This document shows positions 35,951 to 47,640 of a stretch of DNA of 64,000 bases, piece after piece. Position numbers and translations under genes: made by a program. Every line of letters begins with the position of its first letter. Position 1 is the first letter of the stretch. The notes under the pieces are model-generated. The model ran no database searches and was not told where the DNA came from. It saw only the letters and a program-made list of their open reading frames with translations. The stretch comes from Sambucus nigra (taxonomy: Eukaryota > Streptophyta > Magnoliopsida > Dipsacales > Adoxaceae): NCBI GenBank assembly GCA_949130495.1, contig OX422208.1, positions 685,626,202 to 685,690,201 of the forward strand. The letters run 5' to 3'.

Positions 35951-37411
35951 ATGTCAGTGTTGATCGTTATGCCTGTTATTGTTATGCGAGATGTGGAAGC
36001 GCAAGGAAGGGACAAAGACTGCCAAGATCGAGTGTGCCAGTTATTAACCGAGGGAGCAGAGTCCTACTCTATTAGTTCTAAGGGTGGGTTACGTTTCCAC
36101 GAAAGATTTAGAGTCCCGGATGGGGGAGATTTGAGACGTGCTGTCATGAATGAATCCCATGGTTCAAGATTTGTAGTACACCTAGGTGGAGACAAGATGT
36201 ATCAAGACATGCACCGTCAGTATTGGTGGGCGGGTATGAAAAGAGACATCTCTGAATTTATTTCCCAATGCACCACTTGTCAATTGGTGAAGGTAGACCA
36301 CCAGCGACCAACGGGATTGTTACAACCATTAGAAATACAGGGGTGAAAATGGGAGAGTATCTCGATGGATTTCATCACGGGATTGCCGACGTCATAAAGC
36401 GATCATGACTCTATTTGGGTTATCGTCGATCGTCTGACCAAGTCAGCACATTTGTTATCAGTACGGATGAATTACAATACGGCACGTCACGCCCGTCTCT
36501 TTATTTCGAAGATTGTGAAACTCCATGGGGTGCCTATCAATATAGTCTCACGCCGAGACAAGATTTTTGTATCCCATTTTTGGCAAAGTTTCCAAGAAGT
36601 GATGGGGACCGAATTGAAGTTGAGTACCCCCTATAACCCGCAAACGGATGGGAAAATGAAGAGAGTCAACCAAATGTTGGTGGATATGCTTCGAATGTGC
36701 GTACTTGACTTTAAAGGAGGATGAGATCAATACCTTCCCATGGTCGAATATGCATATAATAATTTGTACCACTTCACTATAGGTATGGCACCGTATGAAG
36801 CATTTTATAACCATCCGTGTAGATCACCTGCTTGTTGTTTGGAAGTAGGAAATAATAAGCTCCTTGGACCTGAAACGATCCAAGATACCTCTTTGAAGAT
36901 TGAGCTTATTCGAAACCACATTAAAATTGCACAAGACTGTCAGAAGAGTTATGCCGACGCGAATAGAAGGCATGTAGAATTAGTGGTAGGGGACCAAGTT
37001 TTTGTGCGGGTGTCACCAATGAAGGGTATAATGTGATTCGGGAAGAAAGGCAAGCTTGCGCCGCGCTATGTAGGCCCTTTTCCCGTTATTGTAAAGGTAA
37101 GTCCCGTAGCATATCAACATTCTTTGCCGGAACGCCTACAACAAATTCACGACGTGTTTCATGTCTCATCTTTGAAGAAGTACAGAAGGTGTGAGGGAGC
37201 TCATTGGCACATTCCTTAGGATGATATCAAGTTACAACCCGATATTTTATATGAGGAACAACCGGTTGCTATTTTAGATCACGGAGAGCGTAGGCTAAGG
37301 TCGAAGGTGGTGCCCTTGGTTCGTGTCCAATGGGGATATCACAATGCCGATGAATCAACTTGGGAGCATGAGGACGATATTCGATAGAAGTATCCACACC
37401 TCTTTTTATAA
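35951..37411 (+). pseudogene. Element B integrase with chromodomain
   Basis: The HHCC end is visible (NESHGSRFVVHLGGDKMYQD, ISEFISQCTTCQLVK). The core has MDFITGLP (first Asp), then VPINIVSRRDKIF where the family has SDRD, and NPQTDGKMKRVNQM where QSER is usual, so the second Asp and the Glu seem replaced by Arg and Lys. The C-terminal part (LAPRYVGPFPVI, then HDVFHVSSLKKY) leads to a chromodomain (VPLVRVQWGYHNADESTWEH, EDDIR) ending at TAA 37409. The chromodomain is what makes this a chromovirus. In the family it guides insertion into heterochromatin. Four or more stops break the frame. Confidence 0.9.
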
Positions 37412-37444
37412 GGTACGCCTGAATTTTGGGAGAAAAATTCCCTT

Positions 37445-37475
37445 GTGTGTGTGTGGGGGGGGGGGGGGGGGAGTA
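37445..37475 (+). other. Polypurine tract of element B, expanded to a poly-G run
   Basis: A TG run is followed by about 17 consecutive G and then AGTA immediately before the LTR start TGTAATACCCC at 37476. This is the second-strand primer position. Confidence 0.8.
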
Positions 37476-38129
37476 TGTAATACCCCTTATTTATGAGTAA
37501 TTATTTTTATACTAATTTCCCTAGTGGGTTAATTTTATAAAATAAAAGAAGCTAAAGTAAATATTACTTTAAGTGAATTAAGAGATAATATTTACTGAGT
37601 TTTGCATATTTACTGTTATGTGAATGTAAATAGCATCATTTTATGTTTTGTTGCGTCATTGTGCTTTAAGCGGCGATTATGACTTATATTCCAAGTGGGT
37701 CATTATTAATGAATTAATATGACGTTGGAACATGAAATAATTTATGATATTTCGGATGTCAATTTAGAGGGCGCGGTTAGTCCCGAAATGGTTGAAATAG
37801 TCAAAATAAGTACCAAGTTGTATTTTGAGTTCCGGGTACTTTTGACGAGTTGTGACTTAATTATGTTGTTACGAGTCATTTTAATTGTGTAGTAGCATTT
37901 GTAAGGACACAAATTTCCAATTGAGTCCTTTGTAGTTTTGGCTCAATTCCGGACAAAAACGTTTGAGTCATAGGATAGAGTTATTAACCATCTTTCAAGC
38001 CTATGAGATACTAAAGTTGAAGACGTAGCGGCCAAGTTTATAAAGCTTCATCAAATGCCGGTTTTGTGTGCCTTGTTTCTACGTCATCAACAATGTTCCA
38101 ATGCTCCTAAGGTATGAATGCATTTGATA

Positions 38130-39976
38130 TCTATATAATAAAGTAGTAAACTTATGTATGTCATAAGATGAGAAGATGATGTCATCTATATGAATTTCTT
38201 TTGTAATTCTTATTTTGCCCTTCAAAATTTAAAATTCCCCCTCTTTTGACATATTTAAATTTGTTTTATTCTTTTTTTCAAAATTCAAAAATAAGGGTAA
38301 AACTGAAATTTTCATCATCTCCCTGAACACATGCCTCCTACCTACTTTATTTTCGCCCTGCCTCGGTTACCTCATTCCCCATATCTTTTTCTCTCACAAA
38401 TGCATCAATGGAAAACACTCTCATCGAGACATTACAAATCCATTAACTGCCCTCCTCCACCAGAGACATATAAAGTTTTAGAAATAGATTCATATTCGGA
38501 GCTAACAACTGCACTCTGTCTTCGTATCTCTACCACCTCAATCTCCAACTCCACCTCTCCAGAACCCCAGGCGAGCTCCATACCCCTTCCAAAACCTATG
38601 CCTTAAAACCCACCTCAGAGAATAGACCACCATCTCATATCTTATCCTCTCCACTCATCCCTCTTCACTCATTATAATAACATTCCACTGGCAGAGCCTA
38701 GCTCAAACGACACCGTCATACCCTACCATGTCTACTCCCCCTCCGAAATCAACATACGGCAAGGCCATATTCATCAACCACAGTAGGGAGGAAGAGTATC
38801 GTGCGCTGGAGGTGAAAGGTGTGGAGGTTAAGGGTTGCGTCGCCATCCTTCGAAGAGTTGGGGTTTGTCCAGGAACGCCGCCACCCAAAAAGCCTCCGAA
38901 AAGGAGTGGAGACTGCGCTAATGTACACAGAGGGTGAGGTAGATATTGTGTATAATAGATATTTTTATTGTTGAAGGGGTTTCATATTGTCTACAACTAT
39001 TGTTTGTTTGCTAAGCACCGAGTATTGATATTCTTGAGAAAACCAAAATTACCATCAAGATAGAAATTTTGTGTCAAAGCTAGAGTTTTGTGTTTAATAG
39101 AGTCATGGATGCTTTATGTTGCTCCTCAACTGTCCTCAACTGTTTGACATAATGTTCAAGTGAAAGTTTGCATTTTTTTTATTTTTTTATTAATTATACA
39201 TTTTTATGATTTGAATAGAAATTTGTAGGGTCACTGCAACAAAATACATAGTTCAAGGAGATTTTTGCATTAAAAGTTATTTAGGGGCGGGGGTAAAAAC
39301 TTTATAGATCAATGGTGTTTTTCACCAATTGATATCATCAAATACCATCCACAAGAAATTGCTAAAGTTGATTTTCAACTCTAATGCAATTGGTATATCT
39401 TCATTAGTTGTCCCATAGTTGCTTGCCACTGGACATTTTGGATTACTTATAGTGTTCACGTTACTTCTACATAATGTGTCTGAATTGTAGTCAAATTTAT
39501 TGTAAGTATTTCTAACATGAGGAGGACTAATTTGGAGTTATTTTTATTTTTCATTTATTTTATGATTTTGGGATATGATTTAGGTAATAGATGGTGGTTA
39601 GGATTTTTATGAAACAATTGGGATTAGTTTAGTACTTATCTTTTTGTTTTTATTAGTTTATCTTCATATCTTTTATTGTATTTATGACTCTATTTATCTA
39701 TCTTATAGAAAAAGCCTTTGGGGAACCATTGTAGTCATCCAATTCTGCATTCTTATATTCTGAGGTGCTTCTTTGAGCTTTTGTTAATTGATTTTCATCA
39801 TGATGATTCTTGCGAGTGTGTGTTTTAGTTCCTCTGCGTTTACATCAATTTTGTTTTGATCTTTCAGTTTTACCTCATGTTTAATTTCATCTCTACAAAT
39901 TAATGTGATTACGTATTTTGAAATTTTTTGCCATTTTGTGATTATCAGCGTGCCTTCAGGCACGGGCATACCCTAG
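38130..39976 (+). mobile_element. Non-autonomous Helitron
   Basis: It starts TCTATATAATAAAGTAG, the usual TC plus AT-rich Helitron start. It ends with the hairpin CGTGCCTTCAGGCACG (39949-39964), twelve bases before the end, and CTAG at 39973-39976. It sits between A and T (GATA|TC...CTAG|TATA), and the empty site is seen in the 3' LTR of the same element near 45630 (GCATTTGATAGATATATA). No Rep/helicase coding is present, so it was mobilised in trans. It carries a captured gene fragment (next entry). The stretch 38950-39940 is AT-rich and unassigned. Confidence 0.88.
38440..38940 (+). pseudogene. Captured glutamate carboxypeptidase II (AMP1-like) 5' fragment
   Basis: Pieces in three frames match the region around the first exon of plant M28-type glutamate carboxypeptidase (AMP1 family). 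In order: SSYLYHLNLQLHLSRTPGEL (family: YLR.LT.HPHLAGTP), TYALKTHLRE, NDTVIPYHVYSPSE (family: PYHAYSPSG), then KAIFINHSREEEYRALEVKG and VEVKGCVAILRRVG (family: VFVNHG...DYHALE..GV.VKGCV...R.G), and finally a YTEGE-like end in another frame. It covers part of the N-terminal and protease-associated region only. No catalytic zinc-binding residues are present. Frameshifts show it is not translated as a peptidase. Confidence 0.65.
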
Positions 39977-40129
39977 TATATATATATATATATATGAGCT
40001 TAGAAATTTATTGGGTGTAATTTATAATTTTTATAAATTAGTTTTAACTACTTTGTTTTACTCAGAAAAATATTTTTTTAGAACTTTCCATAAAAAGTTT
40101 GGGCTTAAAATTAATATTTCATTTTTCTG

Positions 40130-40295
40130 ACATGTCGTTCGATCCACACGGGAATCTCATTCGAACGAGATTACCAGGTCGTTCGAACGAGATGCCAGGT
40201 CGTTCGAACGAGATTCCTGATGATTTTCCTTTTTCTCATTCTGGAACCTCGTTAGTAAATCCGTTCGAACGAAAAGTCGTTCGAACGAGTTTTGG
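40130..40295. repeat. TCGA-type palindrome cluster 5 (CGTTCGAACGAG words)
   Basis: TCATTCGAACGAGA, GGTCGTTCGAACGAGAT (twice), CCGTTCGAACGAAAAG and AGTCGTTCGAACGAG occur in 165 bp of element C 5' LTR. Confidence 0.9.
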
Positions 40296-41345
40296 CGGGA
40301 AATTTTTTTGGGCAGTTTTTGACAGTTTTCCCACTTTTCCCACTACTTTACCTCACTATCTCTTACCAAATTTTATTAGTGCGGGAACCAACATTTTTGG
40401 ATTAACTTTTTCACTAGCCTCCATCTCCTAAAGAGAGTTTTGAGAGTTCAATCTTCCAAGAAACAGCTCATGTTTATGAATGTCTATTTTTCAAGAAAAA
40501 TTTATTAAACACTCTTGTTTTCTCCCATATTGTTTATACCAAGGTTCAATATATATACATCTTGCTTGGAGTGTTTGGCACCAGGTTTTCTCTACCGCAT
40601 TGAAGAGATTGTTTAGGTTTAAATCTAAATCCCTCAAAGAAGAAGAAGTTTGTTTTTGGCTGCGGCGTTCTCATGTGGTGAAAGGCACCATGTGTGGTTG
40701 ACGGTTGCTTCCTAGTTCCTCATTGGTGGATTTTAAGGTTCTGGTGGAGTTCGGAATTATCAACTAAGCGTAGGTCGGTACAAGAAGAAGCATTGGGGCT
40801 TGAAAGGAGTCGAGTCGAGTGTTGTAAGTATTTTTGCTTGTACTTGTAAAATACCATAATTAGTGGACTAATGCTAGGGCCGTCCGAGGATGTTTCCCAT
40901 TTATGGGTTTTTCCCCGTACATCGCGGCGTAGTGATTCATTGTTTATTTTATCTTTTGCAAACTCACCTAGAACGCATGCTTAGGTAAAAAGATAAAATT
41001 GGTTTAAATCAGTACATGTTTAATTTGGTGCTAAATTAATGTGGGTAATGTTTATGTTAATTTAATTAAAGTCATCACTTAATTTGATAAAATTGGTTTG
41101 GCCTAATTTGGTAATATTGAAAATATGACTTAGGCAAATTTCTAAGACTTGGGTTAAATTTGTTAAATTGAAAAAAATCATTTGTTAATTCATTTAAGTT
41201 CACTTTAAGTTGTGTTTAATTTTATTTTGAGAAGAAATTAAAATTTGTTAATTTGTTTAGTTGAACCATCTCCGCTTCCACATCTAAAAGGAAATTACTT
41301 TTTGTAGTAAAGATTTGAAAATTAGGGGGCTTCGCGTTTTTAAAT

Positions 41346-41357
41346 TGGTATCAGAGC
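41346..41357 (+). other. Primer-binding site of element C
   Basis: TGGTATCAGAGC, complementary to the 3' end region of initiator tRNA-Met as in most plant copia elements, lies three bases after the LTR. Confidence 0.9.
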
Positions 41358-41407
41358 AGGTTCGCTAAATTATTGCGTTTAAGATCCTTTAAATATTTTT
41401 GCTAAAA

Positions 41408-42557
41408 ATGGAATTTTCTCCGTGTTCAAAATTTCCTATTTTCGATGGTTCTAATTACGCTTATTAGAAAGCGCGGATGAAATCGACACTAAAATCTATC
41501 GACGAGGGGGTTTGGTTGTCTGTCGTTAATGGGTGGTCTCCTCCTAGACATTTAGTAGATAATGCACGTGTTCCCAAACTCGCCAATAGATGGAGTGAGA
41601 ACGAATTTAAACTTGCTAACTTTAATCCCCGTGGTTTAAATGCCTTGTTTAGCGCAGTCACCCCGGATGAATTCTATCATATTATGACGTGTGAAATCGC
41701 TAAAGAAGCTTGGGATATTTTACAACTCACTCATGAAGGTACTAGTGTTGTTAAAGCTTCAAAACTCCAAAACCTCACCACTCAATTTGAAACCATCAAA
41801 ATGAACGAAAAATAAACTTTTGATGAATTTTATGCTAGACTTTCCGATATAGTTAATTCATCTTTTAATTTGGGAGAGAAAATACCCGACAACCGAGTAG
41901 TAAAGAAAATTTTAAGGTCCCTACCCGATAGGTTCATTCCTAAAATGACCGTTTTAAATTCTTTACCCACTTTATCCTCTACGAAATTAGAAGAGCTCGT
42001 AAGTGATTTACAAACCTATGAACTAGACATGTTTCCCTCTAAAACTGAAAAGAAAATAGATAAGGGCGTTGCTTTAAAAGCCAGTAAGGAGGAAAAACAA
42101 GTAGTAGAGAGTGAAAGTGATAGTGACTAGGAAAATATGGATATGTTTGCTAGAAAGTTTAAAAAATTTCTTAAATTTAACAAAGATAAATTTAAATATG
42201 ATTTTAAGAAATTTGAAAAATCTACGCATGCCAAAGTCGAGAAGATCCCTAAAACTATTAATAAAAATTTAAATAGGGACGAGTTATATAGGTGTTATGA
42301 TTGTGAAGGGTATGGCCATAGGTCTTTTGAGTGCCCCACTAAACTAAGGAAAGACGGTAAGCAACCAATTTCTTTTAATCCAACCCTTAGTGATAGATAT
42401 AATGAAGAGGGACCCAATTCCTCCTCTAAGCCCAACATTATGGATTTTATGGCTAGTCATGTGAGTGATAGTGAGCATTATTCTATTGATGAAATTTTAA
42501 CATATGACACTTCCAAGGTCAAAATTTATGATTCCCTTATTTTTTTATGGAAGTGAG

Positions 42558-42610
<53 letters not shown>

Positions 42611-43372
42611 GTGAGTCAAAATGAAGATGAGGCTAATGTGAGTGAACTTCAAAATGCTTTTCAAGAATTATGTGAAGAATCTATTAAATTAAAAAGAGCT
42701 AATTTGAAGTTAGAAGCTTGTGTAAGAGAACGTGTCAAGGTCGTTGATGATAGGGTATTGGTTGAAGACCTTAGGACACGAGAGAGAGCTCTTCTAGAGA
42801 AGCTTGAGTATATATAAGGCGAGAGAGATAGCCTTAGGGGTTTAATGGAATCCTTGAAAAAGGAGCTTCTTGCATTTGAAGAGCAAAATGTTTTATTAGA
42901 GTCTAACATTTTAGAATTAGAAAATAAATTAAATGACTCTAGTAATGTCAAATTTGATTTGGAGTGTCGTTCAGAGAAATTAGATAAAATCTTAGGAATG
43001 GTCCAAATTAAAAATGACACTTGTGGTTTAGGCTTCAATACTTGTAATGAATCTACTCATAAAGCCAAAACCAATATTTTAGGAGAATCGCCTAGGAAAG
43101 CCTTTAGAGATCAATCCTTAGGTACCAACTTTCGTCGTGTTTTTACTTGTGCAAATTGTGGTCGAAAAGGTCATCTTAAGAAAGTTTGTTTTGATCTTAA
43201 AAGATTTTCTAGAAAATCCCAATGTAAGGCAACCAAGGTAGCCGAGATTCCTACCCCCCGACATTCGTCATTGGTTTGGGTTAGGAGATCCGACTTGGTG
43301 GCTTTACAAGATAGGGTATTTGATTCTCATTTACTTTCACATGTTTCCTCCCTTGCAAAATCTAAAGGTTGA
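41408..43372 (+). pseudogene. Element C gag (Sirevirus-like), broken
   Basis: The ATG at 41408 starts MEFSPCSKFPIFDGSNYAY and runs parallel to the intact gag of element D. Breaks: Trp to stop at 41464, a stop after MNEK near 41813, a stop at 42127, the (GA)n expansion at 42561-42607 that destroys the acidic segment, and a stop near 42816. The UBN2-type capsid block (ANFNPRGLNALFSAVTPDEF, AWDILQLTHEGTSVVKASKL), the first knuckle CYDCEGYGHRSFEC and the second knuckle CANCGRKGHLKKVC remain legible. It ends at SKG, like element D, without protease. Confidence 0.92.
42561..42607. repeat. (GA)n microsatellite inside gag
   Basis: A run of about 23 GA units lies where element D has GAGAGTGAAGAAGAAAGTG, which codes for an acidic Ser/Glu stretch. 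Confidence 0.95.
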
Positions 43373-45401
43373 ATGAGTTAGTTAATATTGCATACTTTAG
43401 CTTTTGTACTACATGCTATAATACCGTGCTAATTGTATGCTTCTTAGTCATTTTCTAGTCTAGGCTCCATGCTTAATCATATGCTAGAATAATGATTTTT
43501 GTTTATCTTTTGTATTATATTTCCTTCATTTTTGTTTACATTAAATGAAAAATACAAAAAGATTTTGTGTATCATTTGTGTTTTTCCCTTTTCGTAATTT
43601 ATGCTTAATGAAAAATACAAATGATTTTTGTGTCTTTTGAGTAAATATTTCTATTTTTGGTTAAAATTTTGAAAAACTAAAAAAGATTTTTTTTTGTGTA
43701 TTTTAGTTTGACACACTTTATGTGGCATTTACTTGTGTTTGAATCCCATCTTTTACGCTCCCATGTGGCTAGAACTTTTGGTTAAGATTGTCAATCCTTA
43801 AAATGTCCTTTACCATGCTTATATGGAGTAGTTGGATTTTGTGTTGATTAAATGGATTCTATTTTTTATATGCCTCTATTCACACTTGCACAAGCTCATT
43901 TGAAATTTTAACTTCATATGTATATTTGAGCTTTGTGAGGTGTTCTCCTACCAATCTTTTCATCTACATACTTGTGACCTAGGAGGACTAGTGCGTGTCA
44001 AAATTCGTTGCACGTGAGATTTGTGATAAATAAAAAATTATATATAAATGTGCACGGGGAAGGGCTCCAAAAGGATTTATTATCCTTTGCGAATAGTAAG
44101 ACACAGTTTGTTTGGACCTAAAAGAAATACGTGGTCCAAAGGCCTAAAAATAGAATTATTGCATTAAAAAGAAAAATAATTGCCATGGCCTAGTTTTGAT
44201 TGATATATTCGTTCAAATATATATATGCTTAATGAGGGAGATTGGATGGTATATCAACGGTTTGCACAATGTCCATTTATCCTAGTTGTACGTTTAATCT
44301 CATGACTCTATTGGTTTGTAGAATCATCAAAAGTCTAGCCTTGTACGCATTATGTATGTTTCTTCATTGAGTTCAATTTATATTGTCACATGAGGTTATA
44401 TTCAAATGTGATGAAGTTTGCAATCAATTTAGATTTTCGTGAACATGTTTTAAGTGATTGAGTCTAAATTTAATTGTTACTAGTTCACACCCCAACACTT
44501 CCGTTTCCATATGACACATTTTTGCAATACGAGTGTGGAAGACTCATATTATATTTTGTGTGCGTCATTTTGGTGTTTATAACTATATATGTGTACTTGA
44601 GTCTATTAGGTATATATTATGTATACATATATTTTATATTGTTTATTTTATTTGTCATTGCCTTGATTTCTAGTCCATCTATGCCTTAATTCATAATTGG
44701 TATTTATCTTGTTGCACTCTTTGTTGATATCACATGCTTAATACTTTATGCATCATATTGGTATCATTTTCTTGCATCTTAGTTGGTATCCGTTATTATT
44801 TGTTGAATTAGTTATGATTTTGTTGCCCATGTTCTTTAATGTTCTCATCACTTTATGCACATTTGCATGTTTATCTTGTTATCCCAATCTATTTATCCCT
44901 TATTTAGTTTAAGGGGAGTATATGCTTTAATTGGGGGAGATAAGTTATGTTTTGATTCTTTAGCCTTTGTCTATTCCTGAATAAAAAGGGGAAATGTTAG
45001 TGGGAGAACTGGTATCTTATCCTATTGTCATCGTATCTTAGTTTGGAAGATTTTACTTAACTGGTATCTTATCCTATTGTCATCGTATCTTAGTTTGGGA
45101 GAGTTTACTTAGGGGGAGAGTGCTATCTTCTTAGGTTGATCATAGTTGATAAAGGGGAGAATTAATTAAGGGGGAGTCTTTATTTATATTGCATTTAATA
45201 TTTTAATATTCCCTATGCGTTTAATGTGTTTGCTTAAGTGTGCAGGAATTCTTCTATATATGGAAACTTTCTTCATTGGCAAAGATAGTGATCCTTGGGT
45301 CTTGAGTCAAGTTTAGGTGGGATGTTTGAGTCTAGTAGAGCTTGATGGTCCTTTAGGATTTTTGTTTTATTTTTGTACCGGAATAGCCAAAGGGGGAGAT
45401 T
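43373..45401 (+). other. Element C non-coding 3' internal region
   Basis: No reading frame is recognisable. The sequence is collinear with 61581-63326 of element D (for example GACACACTTTATGTGGCAT, TGCACGGGGAAGGGCTCC, GATGGTATATCAACGGTTTG). A 52-bp direct duplication (CTGGTATCTTATCCTATTG...) lies at 45009-45112. Several AGGGGGAG tracts precede the LTR, the last (AAAGGGGGAGAT, 45389-45400) being the PPT. Confidence 0.8.
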
Positions 45402-46953
45402 TGTAAGGACACAAATTTCCAATTGATTCCTTTGTAGTTTTGGCTCAATTCCGGACAAAAACGTTTGAGTCATATGATAGAGTTATTGGCCATCCATCAA
45501 GCCTATGGCATACTAAAGTTGAAGACGTAGCATCCAAGTTTATAAAACTTCATCAAATGCCGATTTAGTGTGCCTTGTTTCTACGTCATCAACAATGTTC
45601 CAATGCTCCTAAGGTATGAATGCATTTGATAGATATATATATATGTGGGAGCTTGGAAATTTATTGGGTGTAATTTATAATTTTTATAAACTAGTTTTAA
45701 TGACTTTGTTTTACTCAGAAAAATATTTTTTTAGAACTTTCCATAAAAAGTTTGGGCTTATAATTAATATTTCATTTTTCTGACAAGTCGTTCGATCCAC
45801 ACTGGAATCTCGTTCGAACGAGATTTCTGACGATTTTCCTTTTTCTCATTCTGTAACCACGTCAGAAAAGTTGTTCGAAAGAAAAGTCGATCGAACGAGT
45901 TTTGGCGGGAATTTTTTTTGGGCAGTTTTTGACAGTTTTCCCCCTTTTCCCACTACTTTACCCCACTATCTCTTGCCAGATTTTATTAGTGCGGGAACCA
46001 ACATTTTTGGATTAACTTTTTCACTAGCCTCCATCTCCTAAAGAGAGTTTTGAGAGTTAAATCTTCCAAGAAAAAGTTCATGTTTATGAGTATCTATTTT
46101 TCAAGAATTTTTTTTTAGACACTCTTGTTTTCACCCGTATTGTTTATTCCAAGGTTCAATATATATACATCTTGCTTGGAGTGTTTGGCACCGATTTTTC
46201 TCTACCGCATTGAAGAGATTGTTTGGGTTTACTTCTAAATCCCTCAAATAAGAAGAAGTTTAATTTTGGCTGCGGCGTTCTCATGTGGTGAAAGGAACCA
46301 TATGTGGTTGACGGTTGCTTCCTAGTTCCTCATTGGTGGATTCTAAGGTTTCGGTGGAGTCCGAGATTATCAACTAAGCGGAGGTCGGTACAAGAAGGAG
46401 CATCGGGGCTTGAAAGGAGTCGAGTCGAGTGTTGTAAATATTTTTTCTTGTACTTGTAAAATACCATTCTTAGTGGACTTATGTCTAGGGTCGTCCGAGG
46501 TTGTTTCCCGTTTGTGGGTTTTTCCTCGTACATCGCGGCGTAGTGATTCATTGTTTATTTTATCTTTTATAAACTCACCTAGAACGCATGCTTAGGTAAA
46601 AAGATAAAATTGGTTTAAATCAGTACATGTTTAATTTGGTGCTAAATTAATGTGGGTAATGTTTATGTTAATTTAATTCAAGTCATCACTTAATTTGATA
46701 AAATTGGTTTGGCCTAATTTGGTAATATTGAAAATATGACTTAGGCAAATTTCTAGGACTTGGGTTAAATTTGTTAAAGTGAAAAAATTCATTTGTTAAT
46801 TCATTTAAGTTCACTTTAAGTTGTGTTTAATTTTAATTTGATAGGAAATTAAAATTTATCAATTTGTTTAATTGAACCATCTCCGCTTCCGCATCTAAAA
46901 GGAAATTAATTTTTGTAGTAAAGATTTGAAAATTAGGGGGCTTCGCGTTTTCA
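45402..46953 (+). repeat. Element C 3' LTR
   Basis: Starts TGTAAGGACACAAATTTCC and ends GGGGGCTTCGCGTTTTCA, 1552 bp. It shows the empty Helitron site near 45630 and a shorter palindrome cluster at 45783-45902. Confidence 0.93.
45783..45902. repeat. TCGA-type palindrome cluster 6
   Basis: AAGTCGTTCGATCC, TCTCGTTCGAACGAGA, GTTGTTCGAAAGAAAAG and GTCGATCGAACGAG. Some copies present in the 5' LTR (40130-40295) are missing or mutated here. Confidence 0.85.
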
Positions 46954-47440
46954 GCATTTAATGTTAGAATTAATGTATTTGAGACACTTTGGGATATTTA
47001 ATCTTCCAAGAGTATCTTAATTCTCATTTCATGTTCTAAACCTAGAGAGAGTTAGAGAGGGAGAGAGAGAGAGATTGGGAGAAAAAGAAGCGAAATAGGA
47101 GATTTATTGATTGGAGCTTGGAAATCGTTGCTACAAAGAGAATCCGAGACTACAAGCTTGAGGCAAGTTTCTAACTTGCAATTATGTATGATTTAGTGTG
47201 GATAATTTGAATTAATAGTTGTGTTTTTGGATATGTAAACCATGTATGGGTTTTGATGACTTTTGGTGTTTAAACCCTTAAATCTTGATCAAGATATGAT
47301 TTGAGTTGATTTTATTAGTTTTTTGTTGTGTATAAATGATGGGGTGAAGTTATTAGATGAGGAGGTTGAGAGATGTGGAAGAAAACAGGTTAGAGATTTA
47401 GGTTTTTTATGAGAAAATGGGGGTTGGCCGTGGGATCTGG

Positions 47441-47640
47441 TGCGACCGGTCGACCGCGGTATAGAGCCCGATCGATCGGGCCTAAAGAGGATAGCTTACT
47501 GCTTCTCTTGAAAGGAAAATTTTCATAGTGCGGTCCATAGACCGGTCGACCGGGCCTTAAGGGAAGAGCTTACTACTTTTCTTATAAGGCCAATTTCAAA
47601 GAGCGCGGTCGATCGGGGGTCAGGGGTTGGTCGACCGGTA
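47441..47640. repeat. TCGA-type palindrome cluster 7 (GGTCGACC words)
   Basis: GCGACCGGTCGACCGCGG, GCCCGATCGATCGGGCC, GACCGGTCGACCGGGCC, GCGCGGTCGATCGGGGG and TTGGTCGACCGGTACC lie in 200 bp of the element B 3' LTR. Confidence 0.9.

Larger units (their letters stand above)
37900..41342 (+). repeat. Element C 5' LTR (with Helitron inside)
   Basis: Without the 1847-bp Helitron it is about 1596 bp, matching the 1552-bp 3' LTR. It ends GGGGGCTTCGCGTTTTTA (final CA mutated to TA), directly before AATTGGTATCAGAGC. A palindrome cluster is at 40130-40295. Confidence 0.9.
37900..46953 (+). mobile_element. Gag-only Sirevirus-like Ty1/copia element C, TSD GCATT
   Basis: LTRs start TGTAAGGACACAAATTTCC and end GCGTTTTCA. 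The 5-bp duplication GCATT is at 37895-37899 and 46954-46958. The internal region has only a gag relic and about 2 kb of conserved non-coding DNA with GGGGGAG tracts; there is no protease, integrase, RT or RNase H. It is therefore non-autonomous, like the terminal-repeat-with-GAG class. A Helitron has inserted in its 5' LTR. It is closely related to element D at 57902. Confidence 0.92.

Noticed and set aside
39784..39969. Minus-strand open frame in the Helitron 3' region
   Set aside because: It overlaps the terminal hairpin and has no recognisable domain. It is probably chance, though it may reflect old coding DNA.
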